Assembly (NCBI RefSeq): GCF_036669915.1
Contig: NC_089312.1
Coordinates: 4,353,938-4,417,937, forward strand
Direction: 5' to 3'
DNA: 64,000 nucleotides
From: Pocillopora verrucosa
Lineage: Eukaryota > Cnidaria > Anthozoa > Scleractinia > Pocilloporidae
Shown here: piece by piece, positions 14,901 to 24,929 of the stretch
Numbering within the stretch: position 1 is the first letter of the stretch
How the letters are laid out: the number at the start of each line of letters is the position of its first letter
The notes under the pieces: model-generated
Database searches by the model: none
What the model saw: only the letters and a program-made list of their open reading frames with translations
Told to the model about the DNA's origin: nothing
Translations under genes and position numbers: made by a program

Positions 14901-16741
14901 CACCATATATAAACAAACTACAGCTAGCTATCCTTCCAAAACTGTACAGACATTTTCACGTTGGAAACTTTATCACGCTTCCACCAACTTAAAATCAAAG
15001 AAGCTATTCGCATTCAGTGGGAGCAACCAACACTTAATCATCAACTTTATCATGTTAATTCAAAACTTTTCTTGTAATTACATACACTGTTTTGTTTCTA
15101 TTGTTTGTTATACACTTTAAATTCAACTTTGTACTTTTTATAAATCAGAACTGAAGATGGCAGAAGAACTGTCGAAACGTTTTTAAAAATTGTCGTATAT
15201 TTTCTGGAATTCTATATCAATTTCTTCATACAAAATTTATTAAATTTAGGCGACAATTCTTTTAGGAAAAGAATAATTGCATTTTGGCCTAAGTACGTTT
15301 TTTTGAGCTTCCCTTCTTAAATACACCTACCCTCTCCAATAAGAACCATCTTCCCCCGACGCGAAAATGACAATTTTCTCCCTTCCTAGTCTCTTACAAG
15401 TACAGACTTCTACAAAGCTAAACCTGCTTTGTTACTCACCAGAACAAAGTATCGAATTCTTTCCAACTTTGCATGTACAGTTGTCGGTATAAAGTTTATT
15501 TTCCCTGAAAAATTAACAGTGTTTGTTAGTTGCAGATTCTTTAACGACTCTCTGGGAAAAGTCTGTGAGACTCCAACAGTGAGTTTTGAATCCTTCAGGC
15601 AAGATGGTTATTCAAATCATCATACATAAGGCTTTATTTCACAGAAATTTACCTTGAAAGAAATGTTCCAAAAAAAAAGTTCATATGATAAACTGATTCA
15701 TGTGAGCGATGGAAGACTTAGATTTCCTGCACAGTCCTAAGATTGCTATTTTTTCTCGTAATCGAAACCCAAGTAGTAACCTATTTGAGTACAACTAAGC
15801 ATCATTTCGGCTAATTTTCTGGAGAGACCTTCGTGTTGACCGGGTTAATGTTACCTTGAACTGACGGGATCTCGATTCTGCTGCGTTTTTTCCGTGGAAA
15901 AGATGCTCGAAGGTTGCGCTAAAAATTGAACAAAAAGCACCTTAAATCAAATGGAAACAAACTGCTTTCAGTTTTGTTAATTGAACATCAGAATACAAAA
16001 AGACAATTTTCGCATCGAAATGAGCTCATTTAATTTCTTAATTGTGTTCTTTCTCTCATAACAAAAAAAGGATTTATAGCTGGATGAATTGTTTTGATCA
16101 TAATTCTATTCATGTTATACTAGTTTCAAGTTTTAAATAGCCAGCTCTCTGAGCCTGTTTTGCGCTAGGAAGGCGGCGCCCTCGATGATGGAAGGCTCCG
16201 CACATATTTGGGTAGGAAGCAATTTCAAATCTAGCAAATTTAAAAGATCGTTTAGATGAGAAACATAAATGACACCAAAAGCACAATGAAAGGAGACATT
16301 TTTGAATACATACACCTGAGAGTCTTATAAAGTATCTTCCGGGGATCAAGATTAACTGCTATAAACAATGTTGCCATTGATTAAATTTTGCGACAACTCC
16401 CATCCTAAAGCTTAACACATTTTGTACAATTCATCGCATAATCCCGCTTTAAGTCATTTTGTAACTGACTCTAGTTACCTCAAGCTGCATAATTTCGCTG
16501 AATCTCCGATAAATAATATTAATAGTACCGTCTGACCATAAAACCTTTATGGAGTACACCTTAAAACCATAAAACAAACAATGATGATATTAGTTGTCCA
16601 TCTTTTGTAAGGTAACCGTAGATTGTGAAAATTTGATGTACTTACAACGTGATTGCTGGGTTTTCTTCTCTGAGAGCCTTCGACAGACAGCTCTCTTATC
16701 ACCCTTCGAGGCGTCTCGGCTACTTGAAATTGCCCGCTCAT
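8052..16741 (-). CDS. PX and four-SH3 adaptor protein, Tks/SH3PXD2-like
   Basis: This spliced gene encodes an N-terminal PX (phosphoinositide-binding) domain followed by four SH3 domains, the last at the extreme C-terminus. That is the architecture of vertebrate Tks4/SH3PXD2B; Tks5 has five SH3s and p47phox has two. Family members are Src-substrate and NADPH-oxidase organisers at invadopodia and podosomes. Coding exons read from the sequence are 16646-16741, 16479-16559, (uncertain 16155-16230), 15855-15918, 14678-14772, 14489-14571, 14127-14255, 13633-13755, 12975-13092, 12644-12816, 12219-12259, 9834-11739 and about 8052-8989. All have GT-AG ends, apart from the uncertain exon and the weak last acceptor, and phases agree across every junction except around the uncertain exon. 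The ATG at 16741 is preceded two codons upstream by an in-frame TAA. The PX part is recognisable from YRRFSEIMQLE, GKNAAESR and LPKHISECE. Family membership is firm; orthology to Tks4 or Tks5 specifically is not. Confidence 0.88.
9834..11739 (-). CDS. Long exon: disordered linker and SH3 domain 3
   Basis: This 1.9-kb exon runs from an acceptor (TTAAATAG at about 11740) to a GTAAGT donor beside 9834. It encodes about 635 residues. Most are Ser/Arg/Glu-rich and predicted disordered, followed by an SH3 at about 9962-10125 with the motifs YYAVATYEASG, SSGWWMV and GWFPSNFL, then an extremely acidic stretch. Two copies of a 45-50-residue motif (S-x-S-x-C...DLR...SELDL-x-x-A-x-K) lie at about 11390-11531 and 10775-10930. 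A Gln/Glu-rich segment (about 10210-10310) may form a coiled coil. Confidence 0.85.
12219..13092 (-). CDS. Exons encoding SH3 domain 2 and a short linker
   Basis: 12975-13092 encodes ATRSYQAKQCDEISFDIG... up to GWWKV. 12644-12816 continues RYGHKEGWAPSVYLKRVG, completing the SH3 (ALYDY-like start, WW pair, GWAPSxYL end). A 41-base exon (12219-12259, TTTCTTTCAG acceptor, GTATGT donor) adds LMSNLNRSHSDSK. All phases fit: 1, 2, 1, 0. Confidence 0.87.
13633..14255 (-). CDS. Two exons encoding SH3 domain 1
   Basis: Exon 14127-14255 begins NSIGEPVLLEQFVALENY, matching the EP-x-x-LEQ-x-V lead-in of the first Tks SH3, and ends HESG at a GTGAGT donor. Exon 13633-13755 resumes with WWHVDCEGEIGWVP and ends in an Asp run (GGDDDDDD). 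The junction is phase 1 and regenerates the Gly before the SH3 WW pair. The signature Trp, the GWVP motif and the downstream NY-like position are all present, so ligand binding is plausible. Confidence 0.88.
13893..14080 (+). repeat. Dispersed repeat R1 copy in intron
   Basis: It carries the same TCACATGGTTTTCAGG, CTAACAGAGTGTAAAG and TTTTGACACAA landmarks as the copy at 95-330, with a G-run of about 14 in the middle. It lies in the intron between the two exons of SH3 domain 1, antisense to the gene. Confidence 0.5.
14489..15918 (-). CDS. Exons finishing the PX domain and linker
   Basis: Three exons are included. 15855-15918 encodes ATFEHLFHGKNAAESRSRQF-K, where the GKNAAESR stretch resembles p47phox. 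14678-14772 encodes DLITLPKHISECE..., the last PX helices with the LPxHIS motif typical of Tks and p47phox. 14489-14571 encodes a basic linker starting NPPRKKRKSK, which aligns with the NPP just after the PX domain of Tks5. Junction phases are 2/0, 0/2 and 2/1, all consistent. Confidence 0.85.
14945..15200 (+). mobile_element. Penelope-like element, 3' fragment
   Basis: The plus strand ends an open frame with LKIKEAIRIQWEQPTLNHQL, stop at 15075-15077. The K-I-K/R-E-A-I-x-I-x-x-E-x-P-x-L-N pattern is the C-terminal end (after the GIY-YIG nuclease) of Penelope-like retroelements. About 75 bases on is a CTGAAGA..GTCGAAAC motif typical of the ends of such elements. The rest of the reverse transcriptase is absent. 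It is inserted antisense in an intron of the PX-SH3 gene. Confidence 0.6.
16155..16230 (-). CDS. Uncertain middle PX exon
   Basis: The PX fold needs about 25 residues between exon 2 (phase 0 end) and the 15855-15918 exon (phase 2 start). This GC-richer block has a fair acceptor (TTTGCTAG) and an open frame containing PSIIEGAAFLAQ, which could stand for the usual R-I-I-P-x-L-P turn. Its 3' end phase fits only if a non-consensus GC donor is used, and its 5' phase does not fit exon 2 directly. A 40-base candidate at about 16324-16363 would mend the phase but adds unexpected residues. Treat it as provisional. Confidence 0.3.
16479..16741 (-). CDS. Exons 1-2: start of PX domain
   Basis: Exon 1 (16646-16741) runs from the ATG to a GTAAGT donor and ends in KPSNHV. 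Exon 2 (16479-16559) follows a TTTTAAG acceptor. Joined, they give the PX beta-strands with KVLWSDG and the YRRFSE motif; the Arg pair corresponds to the phosphoinositide-contacting Arg of PX domains. Both junctions are phase 0. The in-frame TAA just upstream of the ATG fixes the start. Confidence 0.85.
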
Positions 16742-19700
16742 TCTTTACGATATGCGATCGATCACTGAGAGAGCAAACCAGCAAGGACAGTTAGCTTTGT
16801 TTTGATCACAAAAAGGTATGTAATAATTAACCAGCCCACTGGAAACTAGCCGAGTATTTGTAACAATTTCTTTGAACTCAGTTATCTAGAATCAATTACT
16901 TTTGGACAGAATTCAAACCACGCTGTATTCGGTCAGGTCCTGACTGAAGCACGTCTGAAATTCTTTTTAATTTTTGACTTCTAGTTCACAAAAGAATGCT
17001 TGAAAAAGATAATTGTACCAATTAAATTTGGGCTCTTTTGTTCAATCGTGAAAGAAACCAAAAGAAACGATGCATTAAGAAATTTCAGGTTTTTTTTTAG
17101 TGCTTTATAGTTCATCCTTCTTTGCGTACCGTTAAAAATCTTTACGAGAAGGGCTAAGACCGTTTCCTGCCCGATTTTTAATACAAGTGTCAGTCAGTAG
17201 CAATTTGTTAACCTCAGGTAGGTCATGACCAAACATAAAGTTTTCGCTAACTACCGGAAAAATACTCCGAGTCGCATCCTCTGGGAAAACTTTCCTGGTG
17301 TTAAATATTTTAAATTATACGTCCATGCATCAGCAGTATTGTTTGTTAATGCTTAGGTGCCAAAACAGTTTTCGCCGTTTTTGTTCTTCTTGGTGGAGAG
17401 ACCTTTCAACTGAATAAGAGATCCATTGATGACGACACTGTAGAAGCGTTCCGTAACATTTCTACCCTCATTAAATGACAGATATTTCTTCCCTCTTCTG
17501 CCATAAACCCAGGTTATCCCAAAATTAAAAAGGGGGTGAGTTTCCAGAAAAGACGCCGTATGGCTCCGTCGGTGGAGTGTATAACAAGAAACATCGGTTT
17601 TACCAACTGAGTAGGTAATCTAAACTGGCTATCGTCAAGAACTTTGAAGCTGACGTTATGAGCCTAAGCACTTCGTCAGAACAAACTTTCCTTGCATCTA
17701 GGCTGTTCAGAAAGCTGCAAAACTCTAGAGCAAGAATGTATCTTTCTCATCGACATTCTTAATCCCCGCCTCGGTATCAGCGAATTATTTTCTTTCAACA
17801 AATTTTTCTCTAGTATTTTTCACGTAAACATGTTTTTGCTAATAACGTAACTCCCTCTTTCTATAATTAAATCACACAACCCACAATTCCTCTATTCACT
17901 CTACCCACCCCCCCCCACCACTCCCACACCCGAACAAGCACCATAATACCCTCTTTTAACACAATGCAAGGGCGTCCATGAATTACTTGACTTTGGGCAG
18001 TTTTAAGCTACAATTGACTCTAGTGCGTCATTGCAAGCACGTAGCATATGAAGTGACGTCACAGTTCGTCATTCGCAGCTCGTTTATCTCTTCCATCCTC
18101 AGCTGTCTTTGTGAATTATTTTTCGGATTATTATAATCTTGCTGATGTTTGTTTGCCGTAGCAACCTATTGTTATTAGCGCTTATTCTATTAGAGAACAG
18201 AGTGATCATTCCAATTTTTACGACGAGAAAGTGACCCAAACGATTGTTTTCGTAATCAGGACACTTACGAATAACTAAACAGATCTGGTAGATCAAATGT
18301 CACGCCGATGAGTCGGCTAACGTTCGGCCGACGCTTAACCGATCAAAGTGTCGGTAAGCAGTCGCCCGACAATCATCCGACAATCTGTCGATTAGGTAAA
18401 GTTCTTATTTAATCCCTTCACTGCTACGTGACTGTTAAAATGAAACTCCATTCTTGCATCCAAGTTAAACCACGATCCCGGTAGGCGAGCTGCAATTGAA
18501 GGAAATACAAAGAAGAGGCCTGAAATAAAATTTAGGCTTTAACGGGAAATTGATAGGAAACATTTCTCTAATTTTTTTTTCTCTTCCGCACTTCTACGCT
18601 GGAGTTAGTTACCACAATCAAGTTTCACAATGTTGCCCTATCCGATTCAAGTATCCAGATCTCGCTCCAACTGATGGTAGGGTCTCAGTAGATTAACCGG
18701 CTAACGGTTAAAATTTTGGCCGTTTAATGGCTAACGTTTAATATCGTACCATTTTTATCCCTAGAATTGGTTTTTACGGCCAACTTTTTTTACGACTATC
18801 GGTTAAAATTTATCAATTTTTACTCCTAAAGGTTAAATTTTATGGCCCTTTTCCGGCTATCAATTGATCCCACAGAGACCTTCTGATAACCGTAGACCTG
18901 TAGATCAAAACCCGCCCCGCATCCGTTGAAGGCGTGGATGGATGCAACTTCTTCATAGCCTGGCAATTGTTGGAAACCATTAAAAAAAGGCAGAAAAAAA
19001 AACGGATTCGCCAACTGTGGAACCTATTTACATGCGTTTGGGACAACGGTGAATTCTGATTAGGTTGAGAAGCAAACCAAAATAAGCTAAGAAAGAACCG
19101 AAAAATGCTGAATAAAAAGAGCATGGTATGAATGAACTTGTAAGTCTGTCCAAATCAAATTAAAAGCTACAGGAAGAAGAATGCTCTGGATTAAAAAATA
19201 GAGGGTGGAACCTTAGTAACAAAGACTTTGTGGCGGCGGGTGAATTTATTACAATTTGACCACTTAACTTCACAGTTACTTTCGACATCTTTCATTGACT
19301 TTTAAGCTAAAACGTTGTGTTCAAAAACTAATACAAATTCGACAGAACTATATTTAAAGGATGACCTTGTAAGTTCCCATTCTTGCTCTCGTCAATATGC
19401 AAAAATAGGATCAGTCTTTCCCAATATTTTGCAAGATTTTTTCTGGGACTTTACGCTCTCCTAATAAAACCTACAGTAATTACATATTGACATTGCGAAA
19501 GTTGATTATCGCAATTAAGTGTTAGCGAAGTCGTCAGAGCAAAAGTCCGTCCAATTGGCTGATTCTGCGGTAAAGACAAACAAAGGAATTTGCATCAAAA
19601 TACTGCAATATTTGAGTATCATTATCTCACACCATTCTCTCGGGATTGAAAGCAAACGAACTAATTAATCTCACTAGCAATAAATCCTTTAGAGAGACGG

Positions 19701-20458
19701 CAAGCTGGTGATTGTGTTTCTGACAGAAGGCCAACAATTGTCTGGGAAACAACCCAAGATGGGATACTAAAGAACTCGCGTTGGCAACGTGATACCTATG
19801 GAATTTTGACGCTTTACTTTCTACGACTAAACAAACAGTTTGAGTTGCTATGAAATAGAAAATCCATCTCTGACCACCAAAAGACTTCCGTTTCCAAGGT
19901 CATTGCTGAAAACAGACGATGGCACTTTAAAGAAATCAACTTTCGCAACAACTTGAGAATTGTTGGGGAAAAGGCACTGAAAGCTACTTGAACTATTTTC
20001 TCAGCCAATTCTAGGTAATTGTTCAGCAGAGCAACTGGACCAGCAAAAATTTCGCGTCTATGGTGAAACAAAATCACTTCAGTTAAAGTTGGAGGCGTGG
20101 AATACAACACAACAAACACACGGTCGATATCGATTTTACTCTGATTTTTTACAGCCCCATTCACCACAAAAAGCCTAAAAGATATCTGGTAAACTCTTTG
20201 GACTTAAAATACTTCAATTTGATCCGAGTCCTGTGGCAACCGTAAATTCAGTAGATTTATAATAACTTGTTTGCACAAAAAGATCTATTGTTTGGTTTCC
20301 ATCGAGTAACTACAGCATCAACGAGAAAAAGTCGCACCATAAATATCAATTCTTTGGGTGGAATCACCTTAAACAACTGGTTTTAGAGAAACCACGAGAA
20401 ACATCTTAACGATTTATGCGATACAGTACATATTTATAGTACAGAAAATTAAACATCG
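16742..20458. other. Intergenic, palindromic repeats only
   Basis: No coding exon was recognised. A palindromic CRE-like octamer TGACGTCA sits at 18054-18061, about 1.3 kb upstream of the PX-SH3 start codon; its role is unknown. At about 18300-18400 GTCGG/CCGAC words recur in both orientations. At about 18690-18845 GGTTAAAATTT/TGGCC words recur. Both look like remnants of short inverted-repeat elements. C-runs lie at about 17905-17930. Confidence 0.4.
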
Positions 20459-20498
20459 AGTGACTTTTCGTTCAAAGTTTACTCAGAGATTAATCAAA

Positions 20499-21584
20499 AT
20501 GATACACATTCGGAGTGCCTCACACCAAGACAGTGAAGCCACGGTAATAAAAGCAAACAGGAAACATCAGATTGTTTTAAACATGGAGGTCAAACGAATT
20601 GAAATGGAAAAGAAAATGCGGGAAAGATATTTCTTTTTTGAAATGTCGCTGATAAATGCTCGTCGACTCAAAATAATTGATCGTCAAAAATCCCTGGGAA
20701 TCTATCGGCCGAACACGAAGGAACATGGAAGGGACCCACGGAAAGAGAGGAGAATGGATTCAATTTTCTTCACACAATCGGTTCCCTTGGATTCCAAACT
20801 TAAACTTCCACCCGTAGATAAGCGAAGAGCTGTTCCTGGATATCCAGTGAAGTTGACGAACACTGAGAATTATTTTAAAGCCACCAGGCTTTCGAAGAAT
20901 ATTAACCACATGAAGTTACTTGACATAAAAAAGCCAAGACAGTCAGAAGACGGAAGCGGACATATGATAGCAGAATCTTTCGACTCGAAGGAAAGAGAGT
21001 CAAATAGTAAAGGAGCTAAACAGAAATCTTATAAAAACAAAGAAATACATGGCTCCATTGAAGCATTCAATGAGGATTTATCCACTCCAAAGGATCAATC
21101 AAAGGGCAAAAATTCGAAAGAAGAAAACGACGGTCGAAGCAAATGTTTGGAAGCTAAAGGAAACAACCAACGCAATGAAGAAAGGGATGCCAATCGTAAA
21201 CAATCAGCTCTACACGCACCAGAAGAAAAGAATGTGACACCAGAAGAAAATAATGTCACACTGGAAGACAATAGTGTGACATTGCTACAAAATGCGAAGG
21301 ATATTGCAAATATCCAAATGCTATCGGAAACCACCGGCAAAATACAGACAGAGCTGAGTTCGCTATCCATCCATAACAAAATTGAATTTCCAAGTTACCA
21401 GGAACTGCGAGCATGGCGTGACAACTTTGAAACAACACGTTTTAACTTCGTACAAGGTACTGAGGTATTTGGCAGATTGAAATCGGCTTCAGTAACAGAA
21501 ACTGGAAAACGTATTAAAGTGAAACAAGCTCGTGCACCCGAGGTTAGACCACAGTCTGCACTTGCAAGACTATCGCACGAATAA
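20499..21584 (+). CDS. Basic, mostly disordered protein, function unknown
   Basis: An intronless frame of 361 codons starts at the ATG at 20499; an in-frame GTG at 20460 precedes it and the frame stays open upstream, so an unseen 5' exon is possible. I do not recognise a family. The N-terminal about 70 residues are Lys/Arg/Glu-rich and could form a helix or coiled coil (KRIEMEKKMRERYFFFEM). The middle is charged and low-complexity. Residues about 245-265 hold three imperfect E-x-x-x-V-T repeats (EEKNVTPEENNVTLEDNSVT). The C-terminus has an aromatic patch (YQELRAWRDNFETTRFNF). An AATAAA hexamer overlaps the stop codon (21579-21584). Length and lack of frame breaks suggest a real gene. Confidence 0.65.
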   Translation: MIHIRSASHQDSEATVIKANRKHQIVLNMEVKRIEMEKKMRERYFFFEMSLINARRLKIIDRQKSLGIYRPNTKEHGRDPRKERRMDSIFFTQSVPLDSKLKLPPVDKRRAVPGYPVKLTNTENYFKATRLSKNINHMKLLDIKKPRQSEDGSGHMIAESFDSKERESNSKGAKQKSYKNKEIHGSIEAFNEDLSTPKDQSKGKNSKEENDGRSKCLEAKGNNQRNEERDANRKQSALHAPEEKNVTPEENNVTLEDNSVTLLQNAKDIANIQMLSETTGKIQTELSSLSIHNKIEFPSYQELRAWRDNFETTRFNFVQGTEVFGRLKSASVTETGKRIKVKQARAPEVRPQSALARLSHE

Positions 21585-21739
21585 ATCTTGTGAGTTCACG
21601 ATAGAGTGACGTCAATTCCCATCAGGTGATGGCCTGTCAATGTTCAGAGCACACATCCATAAAGATTCTTTGAAAAAAGGTGATTACTACAGACAATCAC
21701 AAGACCTCAGAAGTAAAACTATAGAAGTACTCGTTCCGG

Positions 21740-22140
21740 TGCAGGAGTTACAGCGCATTTTGATTAAGTGTCATAAAACCAAACAAAAGTAATCACAAGA
21801 GCAAATCGGAAGAAGAGAAAATACCTTAAAGAGGTAACAAGAACTCAAAGTAAAAACAACCGAACTGCCTAAAGCGCGGGAAAAACGCAGGCGATCAAGT
21901 CGTGACTGATTTTAGTTTTGCATCTGATTGGTTGAGAGAGTGGCGCGAGTTTTCTGGACCAATCACAGAGCGAAGTAAAGAAAACCCAATGCAGTTACGG
22001 ATTAATTTCAATACTCAATTCAAAATTGCACCAGTGACTGAGTCTTTATAATTGGTCTGAATTCTACATGTAAATGCTAGTGTTCTCACCCAATCACAGC
22101 ACTGAAAAAGAAATAATTAGATATCTCTCTTAGTGAGTGT
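21740..22140 (+). repeat. Interspersed repeat shared with 29760-30110
   Basis: The block AATACCTTAAAGAGGTAACA, then GATTGGT(T/C)GAGAGAGT and CCAATCACAGAG, occurs here and again at about 29760-30110, downstream of F-box copies 1 and 2. The copy here retains an extra GC-rich segment (GCGCGGGAAAAACGCAGGC). Similar sequence is common in stony-coral genomes as far as I recall. No coding potential. Confidence 0.45.
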
Positions 22141-22590
22141 CTTTCCCAGACCCCAAACCTGCATTATCAATTCTTCCTCAGTTAAGGGGCTATTTGTTGT
22201 CATGGAAATTTTAAAATTACCTCCCCTGAAATGTGAAGTGCTGTTTATTGCAGATGGAATAAATTTAAAATGTACTACAGCTTCTTTTGAGCTAGAATAT
22301 CCAACTTACAATAGACTATAAATACTACTCTGCTGATAAATAAAACAATTGAACTGTTTTACAGCCAAATGGAGCAAACTAGTTTCTTCATTTCATTGAT
22401 TAATGATATTTGCTCTTTCTGTCTTTGAAAGACATAACTTTAAAATACACATTCAGGAAGATTTCCAAAGGCATTCACTAAACCTATGTTAGACTATTAA
22501 AGTTACACAGTCCTTGCACTGACATGTTGACTAATTTCAACTGCCCTTATGAATAAAATACTGTTTAAAGCCATAAAGTAAGTGAAAAGT

Positions 22591-24929
22591 TCATTGTTCA
22601 TCACTATGTTCCTCTTCACTCTGTTCTTCTTCACTCCCCTCATATGATCCTTCCTCACTAGACTGTGAATAGCTCACATTTTCATCATCCTCTCCGAGGA
22701 ATGTTTCTTCTTCTCCACCAAAATTCAAGGCATGCAAAAGATAGTAGGCTGTAAAGCGGTCATCTAACTTGGGGATGCGCCCCTCTCCTTCCATGCATTT
22801 ATTTGCACCCTTCTGAAATAGCTCCGTAACTGGACTCAACATTTCAACTTGAATAGTTTTCCTCCTGTATGTACGGTCTGAATTCAGTTTCAATTCTATG
22901 CCATCTGGTAAGGTGACTTTAAGCTTCAATTCATCCCAAGTTGGGTAACTTGCCCCATCCCCACGCATGCCACCCCAAGCTTTCACAACTTTACCTCCCG
23001 AAAACCTGAATGAAGCCCTGCTTTCTACAAACTTGTCTGCAACTGTACCAGGGCTGTAATCATTAAATTCAAGCTCTGTTCGCAAAAGCAAGTCCTGCAC
23101 AAGTGGTTTGGGCAGTGGCTTCTGCTTAAGGTCTGAGGCAATCTCATAAAAGCCATTGGCATCTCTTTGGAGCTTTTCAAGGAATTTTGTCTCTAATCTC
23201 TGGATCAAGACAGCCATAGTTTCAGCAATCAGACTGGGAAGGTTTGAATGAGTATTATTCCATTCAGACACTAGGTTCTTCAACTTGGTTTCAGCTTGAA
23301 GGTTCTGGTGAAACAGATCTATCGCTGGCTGAACATGGCCTGGGGTGGGTTTTTCATTCCTGGACAGGTCTTTAAACCTGAGTTTGTGTTCTACTGCCAA
23401 GGTGTTCTGGTGCGGAAAGAAGTAACACAGCCAGATGAAGAAATTGTTTGTTATGGGAGGAACTGTCTCACCAAGCTCTTTTTGCAGGAGTTCCACCACT
23501 GGTTTCATTGGTTTCACTGCAGCTTGAACTTCACTTTCTTCCCAATACTCATAATCATCTGGGCAATAGCGGGTAAAATCTACACAAAATGGTATTTTAG
23601 CTTTAAAATATTAACTTAACCATATAGTCAAAATAACACAAGAGACAGTCTGCTAACATAGAATTGTGCATAAATAACAAGAGATGTACTATGGCAACTT
23701 GACCGAAATTGCCACAAAAATAATAAAATTTCATGACACAGCACTTTGTTATAGACAATCATTAGAGGGTCCTATACTTACTTCTCCTGGCATTCAAAGG
23801 CATGCTTGTTTTTCTTATAAATTGTCAGTTTTCCCTAAAAAGAGGGGGTCACCATCGTCACCCACACCCACGTTTGCCAAACAAGTCCTATTTTCAGTTC
23901 AAATTTTTTACAATTATTTTGGCTGGAATAATAAAACTCACCAGTTAAACCCAACCAGGCATGGCATAAATAAAGGATGCTTACTGGATCAGTCAATTTA
24001 TCAATCCCAGACTCACTCAATCAATTCATTCAGTCAGTCTGTCAAACACTGGGTCTGTCAGTTAGTCAGTAAAGCCTGTTGACTCTCCTAATGAGATGAT
24101 CAGTCAGTAGGTCAGCCAATCTCTCAGTCAGTCAGTCAGCCACTGTATCAATCAGTCAGATAGCCAATTACAGTCTCAGGCAGACAGTCTGTCACTAAAG
24201 GCCTAGGTACATGGGGCTGTCATAGTATCAGTCAGTCAGTCTGTCACTCTCACAGTACTAAGTCAGTCAGTCACCTAGTCAGTCACTCTCTCGATTCAGT
24301 TATCTCAATCAGTTCCACTGTTATCTGCACTGTAGTCAACTAATCTTTAATCAAAAACAACCTGAAAACTCACCTTCTGACTTTACATCCAAATCTCCAC
24401 AAGTGACGTGGATGCTCAACTCGTTGTCGTAATTACCGATGTGATCATGAAAGTAGGTGGTATCGATCTTTAAGTCCTTGTCACAGCCTGACAAATGCAA
24501 CGTGACACTTTGGTATTCTTTAAAACAAGTCGCTCGCGGTTCGCCTTCTTCTGTTCTACTCTCCAGATTTCTGATCCATGTAAACAATTTAGCTGCCACG
24601 GGTCCGTTTATCTCCCAAACTTTTACCACTTTCGTATAAGTCAGGAGTTCCTTAGCTGCTGTAAGGCGCGCAGCATTGGACAGAAGATTCTCCAGATTTC
24701 TAAACTTGTTGTAGTCTCTCCTGCCATCGGTGATTTCCACAAGGTAGCATTTTATGTAATATTCAGCTTTTGCTCGCAGCAACTTTGGATGGAGAATGCT
24801 CCGAGTATTGTTAATCACCTGTTGAACCCTCTTGCAGGAGAGAGCGACGCTATGAAAGGAATTAGGATCGTCCAAAAATGAAATAATTCTGCAAAGGCAG
24901 TCTTCATTGAGAGTCGAGAAGGACGCCAT
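22591..24929 (-). CDS. F-box protein with acidic C-terminal tail, array copy 1 (intact)
   Basis: Two exons: 24374-24929 (ATG at 24929, donor GTGAGT) and 22591-23579 (acceptor TTTTGTGTAG), phase 1, giving about 514 residues. Residues about 6-45 form an F-box (LNEDCLCRIISFLDD..SFHSVALSCKRV), the Skp1-binding module of SCF ubiquitin ligases. The rest of exon 1 ends with a beta-rich stretch (GCDKDLKIDTTYFH..., ELSIHVTCGDLDV). Exon 2 encodes an unrecognised domain (PVVELLQKELGETVPP, FFIWLCYFFPHQ, ASFRFSGGKVVKAWGG, LSPVTELFQKG) and a Glu/Ser-rich tail ending SEEEHSDEQ. By family knowledge it should recruit a substrate to SCF; the substrate-binding part is novel to me. This is the only array copy with no visible lesion. 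Confidence 0.8.
23960..24345. repeat. CAGT tandem repeat in intron of copy 1
   Basis: Imperfect (CAGT)n/(ACTG)n tracts interspersed with TCAATCAGT words fill the 5' half of the intron, just downstream of the donor on the minus strand. The same repeat occupies the same intron position in all the other copies. Confidence 0.8.

Noticed and set aside
18826..19124. Two overlapping minus-strand frames of 62 and 94 codons
   Set aside because: Phe/Leu-rich translation of T-rich sequence next to repeat remnants; no start context, domain or splice evidence.
24457..24881. Plus-strand frames opposite the F-box exon (also at 33408, 34042, 38093 and 62013)
   Set aside because: They are antisense shadows that recur at each copy because the exon itself is conserved; the minus-strand frames show the F-box and splice sites.
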